Positions 22,406 through 27,397 of a stretch of DNA of 27,397 nucleotides are shown in pieces. Made by a program: the position numbers and the translations under genes. The notes below the pieces were generated by a model, which was given only the letters and a program-made list of their open reading frames with translations, had not been told where the DNA came from and made no database searches. Each line of letters starts with the position of its first letter. The stretch's first letter is position 1. The stretch is from SIG440 sp045532055 (GTDB lineage Bacteria; Bacillota; Clostridia; Monoglobales; Monoglobaceae), in NCBI GenBank assembly GCA_045532055.1, contig JAZSFF010000050.1:1-27397 (forward strand), read 5' to 3'.

Positions 22406-25051
22406 ATGGAAAAGAATAGTTATGATATAATTGACAGCGTTGAAAAGCTTGACGAAGCTATTCAACGGGTAAGGGAAGCACAGAAAGTTTTTGCAACCTA
22501 CACACAGGAACAGGTTGATAAGATTTTCCTGGCTGCGGCATCAGCTGCCAACAAAGCAAGAATTCCTCTTGCAAAAATGGCAGTCAGCGAAACCGGTATG
22601 GGCATTGTCGAAGATAAGGTTATCAAAAACAATTATGCATCAGAATACATTTACAATGCATACAAAGGAACAAAGACCTGTGGTATCATTGAAGAGGATA
22701 AGGTGTTTGGCACAAAGAAAATTGCCGAACCTATTGGTGTAGTTGCTGCGGTTATTCCTACAACCAATCCTACCTCAACTGCAATCTTCAAATGCTTGCT
22801 TGCATTAAAGACAAGAAATGCCATTATAATTTCTCCCCACCCGAGAGCAAAGAATTGTACAATTGCGGCTGCTAAGTTGGTACTTGAAGCGGCAGTTGCG
22901 GCAGGTGCTCCTGAGGGAATCATTGATTGGATTGATGTTCCAAGCTTAGAGATGACAAACACGGTTATGAAAGAAGCTGACATCATTCTTGCAACAGGCG
23001 GTCCCGGAATGGTTAAGGCTGCATATTCAAGCGGCAAGCCTGCACTTGGCGTTGGTGCCGGAAACACACCTGCAATCATTGATGACAGTGCAGACATTTT
23101 GCTGGCAGTAAACTCAATCATTCATTCAAAGACATTCGATAATGGCATGATTTGTGCATCAGAACAGTCTGTAATCGTTCTTGAAAACATCTATAATATG
23201 GTTAAAGAAGAATTTGCAACAAGAGGTTGCTACTTCTTAAACGACAGAGAAATCGAGCAGGTTAGGAAAACAATTATTATAAATGGTGCATTAAATGCTA
23301 AAATCGTTGGCCAGCCAGCCAGCAAAATTGCAGAGTTTGCAGATATAAAAGTTCCGACGGGAACAAAGATTCTTATTGGTGAAGTTGAATCAGTTGAGCT
23401 TTCAGAAGAATTTGCTCATGAAAAACTGTCTCCTGTTCTTGCAATGTACAAAGCAAAGAACTTTGAAGAAGCTTTGATATTGGCTGAAAAGTTGGTTGAA
23501 GAGGGCGGTTTTGGTCACACATCTTCTGTATACCTCAACGAAGCTACAGAAACAGAAAAATTGGACAGCTTTGCAAACAGAATGAAAACCTGTAGAATTC
23601 TGGTTAATACACCTTCTTCTCATGGTGGTATCGGTGACCTTTACAACTTCAAGCTTGCACCGTCACTTACACTTGGTTGCGGTTCCTGGGGTGGTAACTC
23701 GGTATCAGATAACGTTGGTGTAAAACATCTTTTAAATATCAAAACAGTAGCAGAAAGAAGGGAAAACATGCTTTGGTTTCGTGCACCTGAAAAGATATAT
23801 ATTAAGAAGGGTTCCTTGCCAGTGGCACTTGATGAACTTAAAAATATACTTGGCAAAAAGAGAGCGTTTATCGTAACAGATGCATTCCTCTATGAAAATG
23901 GTTATACAAAGCCCATTACAGATAAACTTGATGAAATGGGTATTGTACACACAACATTCTTTGATGTACAGCCTGACCCAACACTCCTCAATGCTAAAAA
24001 CGGTGCTGCGCAGATGGCTGCATTCAAGCCCGACACAATCATCGCACTTGGCGGCGGTTCTGCTATGGACGCAGCTAAAATCATGTGGGTTCTTTACGAA
24101 CATCCCGAGGCAGACTTTATGGATATGGCAATGAGATTTATAGACATCCGAAAGAGAGTTTACACATTTCCCAAGATGGGCGAAAAAGCATACTTCATTG
24201 CAATTCCTACATCAGCAGGTACAGGTTCTGAAGTTACACCTTTCGCAGTTATCACGGATGAGAAAACTGGTGTTAAATATCCTCTTGCAGACTATGAGCT
24301 TATGCCTAACATGGCTATAGTTGACACAGATTTCCACATGTCAGCGCCTCGTGGTTTAACCGCTGCATCAGGTATTGATGCCGTAACACACGCAATAGAA
24401 GCATATGCTTCTATGCTTGCGACAGACTATACAGATGGTTTAGCACTCAAGGCTCTTAAAACAATTTTTGAATACTTGCCCAAAGCTTACGAAAATGGAC
24501 AGACAGATGTTGAAGCAAGAGAAAAAATGGCTAATGCTGCAACAATGGCAGGCATGGCATTCGCAAATGCATTCCTTGGCGTATGTCATTCTATGGCTCA
24601 CAAATTAGGCAGCTTCCATCACTTACCGCATGGCGTTGCTAACGCTCTTATGATTGAGGAGGTTCTACGCTTCAATGCTGCAGAAGCACCTGCAAAGATG
24701 GGTACATTTTCTCAGTATGACCATCCGCATACTTTGGCTCGTTATGCAGAAGTTGCAGATTGCCTCGGTGTAAAAGGCAAGACAGATTCAGAAAAGCTTG
24801 AAGGACTTATTAAGCTCATCAACGACCTTAAAGCAAAGGTTGGCATCAAAGAAACCATCAAAGACTACGGCGTAGACGAAAAGGTATTCCTTGACAACCT
24901 TGATGAAATGGTTGAGCAGGCATTTGACGATCAGTGCACAGGTGCAAACCCAAGATACCCGCTGATGAGCGAAATCAAGCAGATGTACCTGAATGCTTAC
25001 TACGGAAAGCATTTTGTTGAGGCTGAGATGCCTACAGAGAAGGATATTTAA
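22406..25051 (+). CDS. adhE: Bifunctional acetaldehyde-CoA/alcohol dehydrogenase
   Basis: 881 residues, the expected length for the fused enzyme that reduces acetyl-CoA to acetaldehyde and then ethanol while reoxidising two NADH. The N-terminal aldehyde dehydrogenase half (about 1-440) has the catalytic Cys250 in NGMICASEQ and the nucleotide-binding GVGAGNTPA. The C-terminal iron-containing ADH half (about 455-865) has GGGSAMDAAK, PTSAGTGSEVTPF and metal-ligand regions GIDAVTHAIEAY and CHSMAHKLGSFHHLPHG. AdhE of this type forms spirosomes. GGGAGGG sets the ATG. A near-perfect Rex site lies upstream, so it should be induced by high NADH. An APH-fold gene follows after 20 bp. Confidence 0.97.
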   Translation: MEKNSYDIIDSVEKLDEAIQRVREAQKVFATYTQEQVDKIFLAAASAANKARIPLAKMAVSETGMGIVEDKVIKNNYASEYIYNAYKGTKTCGIIEEDKVFGTKKIAEPIGVVAAVIPTTNPTSTAIFKCLLALKTRNAIIISPHPRAKNCTIAAAKLVLEAAVAAGAPEGIIDWIDVPSLEMTNTVMKEADIILATGGPGMVKAAYSSGKPALGVGAGNTPAIIDDSADILLAVNSIIHSKTFDNGMICASEQSVIVLENIYNMVKEEFATRGCYFLNDREIEQVRKTIIINGALNAKIVGQPASKIAEFADIKVPTGTKILIGEVESVELSEEFAHEKLSPVLAMYKAKNFEEALILAEKLVEEGGFGHTSSVYLNEATETEKLDSFANRMKTCRILVNTPSSHGGIGDLYNFKLAPSLTLGCGSWGGNSVSDNVGVKHLLNIKTVAERRENMLWFRAPEKIYIKKGSLPVALDELKNILGKKRAFIVTDAFLYENGYTKPITDKLDEMGIVHTTFFDVQPDPTLLNAKNGAAQMAAFKPDTIIALGGGSAMDAAKIMWVLYEHPEADFMDMAMRFIDIRKRVYTFPKMGEKAYFIAIPTSAGTGSEVTPFAVITDEKTGVKYPLADYELMPNMAIVDTDFHMSAPRGLTAASGIDAVTHAIEAYASMLATDYTDGLALKALKTIFEYLPKAYENGQTDVEAREKMANAATMAGMAFANAFLGVCHSMAHKLGSFHHLPHGVANALMIEEVLRFNAAEAPAKMGTFSQYDHPHTLARYAEVADCLGVKGKTDSEKLEGLIKLINDLKAKVGIKETIKDYGVDEKVFLDNLDEMVEQAFDDQCTGANPRYPLMSEIKQMYLNAYYGKHFVEAEMPTEKDI

Positions 25052-25071
25052 AAGATGGGGAGGGTTTTTAG

Positions 25072-25821
25072 ATGAAACTTGATAAAGTTATTGCAGTCAG
25101 AAAAAATAAAACAATATACCAGGATGGTGAAAAGTGTATTAAAGTTTTTGATGAAAACTATTCAAAGGCAGAAGTGCTTAACGAAGCCTTGAATCAGGCA
25201 AGAATTGAGGAAACAGGACTTAACATTCCCAAAGTATTGGAAGTAACAATGATTGAGGGTAAATGGGCAATTGTTTCCGAATATATAAAAGGCAAGACTC
25301 TTGCTCAGCTTATGAATGAAAATGCTGGAAAACATGATGAATATATTGAACTTTTGGTAAATCTTCAGCTTGAAGTTCATTCCAAGAAAGCTCCTTTGCT
25401 TAACAAGTTGAAAGATAAAATGAATCGCAAAATCAGTGAAACCAACCTTGATGCAACAACGTGTTATGAGCTCCACGCAAGACTGGAGGGTATGCCCAAG
25501 CACACAAAGGTTTGTCATGGCGACTTTAATCCATCAAACATTATTATCACAGAAGACGGCACGCCCTATATCTTAGACTGGTCACATGCAACACAGGGTA
25601 ACGCATCAGCGGATGTTGCGAGAACATATCTTCTCTTCTGGCTCAGTGGTGATATTGACGGTGCAAAAAAATATCTTGATTTGTTCTGTGAAAAGAGTGG
25701 CACTGAAAAACAGTATGTCCAGAAATGGATGCCTATCGTTGCTGCTTCTCAGTCGGTTAAGGGCAATTCTCAGGAGCGCGAATTCCTGCTTTCTTGGGTG
25801 GATGTTGTAGATTACGAATAA
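25072..25821 (+). CDS. APH-fold phosphotransferase family protein (small-molecule kinase-like)
   Basis: 249 residues. A degenerate N-lobe (about 1-75, with IKVFDENYSKAEVLNEALN and a hinge VSEYIKGKTL) is followed by the conserved C-lobe: catalytic loop HGDFNPSN (149-156, with Asp151 and Asn156) and the metal-binding ILDW (Asp169). These residues are intact, so it is likely an active kinase of the aminoglycoside/choline kinase superfamily. The substrate is unknown; nothing specifically suggests antibiotic resistance. It begins 20 bp after adhE with a nearly identical Shine-Dalgarno context (GGGAGGGTTTT), so it is probably expressed together with adhE under Rex control. The link to ethanol metabolism is not understood. 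Confidence 0.85.
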   Translation: MKLDKVIAVRKNKTIYQDGEKCIKVFDENYSKAEVLNEALNQARIEETGLNIPKVLEVTMIEGKWAIVSEYIKGKTLAQLMNENAGKHDEYIELLVNLQLEVHSKKAPLLNKLKDKMNRKISETNLDATTCYELHARLEGMPKHTKVCHGDFNPSNIIITEDGTPYILDWSHATQGNASADVARTYLLFWLSGDIDGAKKYLDLFCEKSGTEKQYVQKWMPIVAASQSVKGNSQEREFLLSWVDVVDYE

Positions 25822-25969
25822 CAAATATAGAAGAAAATGAGGCGTTTTCCTTTTTAGATTGCATGGGACATTATGCGGTTTCAGTCGAATTATATGGTTG
25901 GAGGTAAAATTAAAAAGTCATTATATTTCCCAAAACTACACATACTAACACTGAAAGGGGAAATGTATA

Positions 25970-26098
25970 ATGAAAGAAAAAAATATCAAAAAAGATAACG
26001 ATAAAGGCTGCAAGGAACTGACAGATGCAGGAAAGATAAAGGGCAAGATTGACATTCACGATACCCGTGAAAGAAAAGATGGTCCCGGTGGAAATTAA
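25970..26098 (+). CDS. Small hydrophilic protein of 42 residues, function unknown
   Basis: Short frame from ATG to TAA with AGGGG 9 nt upstream and its own terminator just after the stop. The sequence is very charged, Lys/Asp-rich, with one Cys and a GPGGN end; it has no membrane span and no recognised domain. A weak promoter (TTGGAG at 25898, 18-nt spacer, TATATT at 25922) may drive it. The surrounding 430-bp stretch between the kinase-like gene and glnA is otherwise empty. I do not recognise the protein; the presence of Shine-Dalgarno, stop and terminator supports it being real. Confidence 0.55.
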   Translation: MKEKNIKKDNDKGCKELTDAGKIKGKIDIHDTRERKDGPGGN

Positions 26099-26107
26099 AA
26101 AAAGCAG

Positions 26108-26134
26108 AAAGGCATCCCAAGGGGGTGTCTTTTT
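26108..26134 (+). terminator. Rho-independent terminator after the small ORF
   Basis: Stem AAAGGCATCCC (26108-26118) with GGGGTGTCTTT (26122-26132), containing two wobble pairs, and a 3-nt loop (AAG), followed by a short T-run (TTTTT at 26130-26134). Confidence 0.8.
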
Positions 26135-26163
26135 GAGTGTTTTAGTATAATTAAAACTTTATA

Positions 26164-26192
26164 TTGTCAATTTTGATTTTATATGATATAAT
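26164..26192 (+). promoter_or_regulatory. Promoter of glnA
   Basis: TTGTCA (26164-26169), an exact 17-nt spacer and a perfect TATAAT (26187-26192) with an extended -10 TGA. One of the strongest promoters of the window. The leader of about 55 nt holds no recognised riboswitch. Confidence 0.85.
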
Positions 26193-26252
26193 AAATCTTA
26201 TGAATAATTTAATCTTATACTTTGAGTCGTAAAGACAGAAAAGGAGAAAACG

Positions 26253-27397
26253 ATGAATAAAAAAGTCGGAGAAATTTTAAAACTGATTAAAGAAAAGGAC
26301 ATTAAGATGGTGGACTTCAAGATGGTTGACATCAATGGTCAGTTCCGCCATGTTACAATTCCAGCAAAGAATTTTTCGGAAAAAACATTGAAGAATGGTA
26401 TTGGTTTTGACGCATCAAACTACGGATATGCTGTGGTTGAGAAGAGTGATATGGTGTTTATACCTGACCCTGATACCGCAGTTATTGACCCATTTTGTGA
26501 AATTCCAACTTTGTCAATGACAGGTAATGCCATGATTATTGACAATCCTGAGAACAGACCTCTTGCACAGTACCCCAGAAATATTGTTCTTGCGGCTGAA
26601 AAATACCTTAAAGACAGCGGAATTGCTGATACCATGCTTATTTTGCCTGAATTTGAGTTTTATCTCTTTGACAATGTATGCTGGGAAGTAAAGCCAGAGT
26701 CAATCGGAATGGCCCTTGATGCAAATCAGGCGCACTGGAACAGTGCAGAAGAAGGCCTTGGCAACGTGGTTGCAAAGCAGAAGAACTACCACATAGCAAA
26801 GCCTTTTGATACATCATACGAGGCACGCAGCGAGATGTGTATGCTGATTGACGATGCAGGCATTGCTCTCAACTATCATCATCCTGAGGTTGGTGCAGGC
26901 GGACAGTTTGAGATTGAGCCGGAACTTGGTCAGATGTCAAAAATGGCAGATGCAACAATGATGATAAAATATATCATACATAACACAGCAAGAAAACATG
27001 GAATGTCTGCAACATTTATGCCCAAGCCTGTAATGGGTGAGGCAGGCAATGGTATGCATGTGCATATGCTCCTTTTGAAGGATGGCGAACCTGTATTCTC
27101 TGACGACAATGGTTATTCAAACCTCAGCCGAGAGGCACACTACTTCATGGGCGGATTGCTTAAGCACATTGCATCACTTTGTGCACTTACAAACCCAAGC
27201 ACAAACTCGTTCAAGCGTCTTGTTCCTGGCTTTGAGGCACCTGTGACAGTAGGTTATGCCACATCAAACCGCAGTGCGGTTATTCGTATTCCTGCATATG
27301 CAAAGGAGCCAAAATTGAGACGTTTTGAGCTCAGAAATCCTGATGCTACATGCAATCCATATTTCTGCTATGCGGCAATTCTTATGGCAGGTATTGA
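26253..27397 (+). CDS. glnA: Type I glutamine synthetase (C-terminus cut by window edge)
   Basis: The first 381 residues are visible. It makes glutamine from glutamate, ammonia and ATP. The N-terminal beta-grasp part (MVDFKMVDINGQFRHVTIP, then GFDASN and IPDPDTAVIDPF) and the catalytic part (PEFEFYLFD with metal-binding Glu, GAGGQFEIE, AGNGMHVHM with the active-site His, NSFKRLVPGFEAP, RSAVIRIP and FELRNPDATCNPY) are all typical of GSI. AAAGGAG sets the ATG at 26253. The gene has its own strong promoter and is separated from the small ORF by a terminator, so it is an independent unit at least on its 5' side. Confidence 0.96.
   Translation, partial: MNKKVGEILKLIKEKDIKMVDFKMVDINGQFRHVTIPAKNFSEKTLKNGIGFDASNYGYAVVEKSDMVFIPDPDTAVIDPFCEIPTLSMTGNAMIIDNPENRPLAQYPRNIVLAAEKYLKDSGIADTMLILPEFEFYLFDNVCWEVKPESIGMALDANQAHWNSAEEGLGNVVAKQKNYHIAKPFDTSYEARSEMCMLIDDAGIALNYHHPEVGAGGQFEIEPELGQMSKMADATMMIKYIIHNTARKHGMSATFMPKPVMGEAGNGMHVHMLLLKDGEPVFSDDNGYSNLSREAHYFMGGLLKHIASLCALTNPSTNSFKRLVPGFEAPVTVGYATSNRSAVIRIPAYAKEPKLRRFELRNPDATCNPYFCYAAILMAGI

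Noticed and set aside
25072..25821. Aminoglycoside resistance gene
   Set aside because: It has the APH fold motifs but only 249 residues with a divergent N-lobe, lies in an adhE operon, and nothing around it suggests a resistance cassette.
1..27397. CRISPR arrays, tRNA or rRNA genes, insertion sequences, phage genes
   Set aside because: No regularly spaced repeats, no tRNA cloverleaf or rRNA signature, and no transposase or integrase frames were seen on either strand by eye.

Overview
The window reads as a chromosomal segment of a low-to-moderate GC Gram-positive anaerobe, most likely a Clostridia member (inference). The reasons are the strong AGGAGG-type Shine-Dalgarno sites, consensus SigA-like promoters, a GatCAB amidotransferase, a bifunctional AdhE behind a Rex-type operator, a single-membrane cell-wall gene set and a glmS-type ribozyme. 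No phage, IS element, CRISPR array, tRNA or rRNA was recognised. Almost all of the sequence is densely packed housekeeping genes.

Layout: (1) 1-2250, minus strand: gatC-gatA-gatB (gatB cut by the window edge), divergent from an aldo/keto reductase (2356-3297). (2) 3382-13362, plus strand: an XRE-cupin regulator followed by potABCD (polyamine ABC importer), then pth, mfd and a membrane-anchored parvulin. All are tightly spaced and the first clear terminator comes after the parvulin. (3) 13416-17267: FHA protein, SEDS glycosyltransferase (FtsW/RodA type), class B penicillin-binding protein and truA. (4) 17280-20422: an amino-sugar locus with a GlmU-like left-handed beta-helix protein, a glmS-type self-cleaving ribozyme, nagB and glmM. 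(5) 20433-22265: SGNH/GDSL hydrolase and a LysR regulator. (6) 22275-25821: adhE with a near-perfect Rex site, followed by an APH-fold kinase-like gene. (7) 25822-27397: a 42-residue small ORF with its own terminator, then glnA with a near-consensus promoter, running off the right edge.

The most interesting element is the glmS-class ribozyme at about 18060-18200. It sits in front of nagB (glucosamine-6-phosphate deaminase) and glmM rather than in front of glmS. The usual logic is that GlcN6P triggers cleavage and mRNA decay, which makes sense for a GlcN6P-producing enzyme but is backwards for a catabolic deaminase. With glmM downstream and a GlmU-like protein upstream, the simplest hypothesis is that this NagB runs in the aminating direction (fructose-6-P + NH3 to GlcN6P) and replaces GlmS at the head of UDP-GlcNAc synthesis. 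A further hairpin in the leader closes exactly on the ribozyme cleavage site and could modulate it. This is an inference from sequence and gene order; whether glmS exists elsewhere in the genome cannot be seen here.
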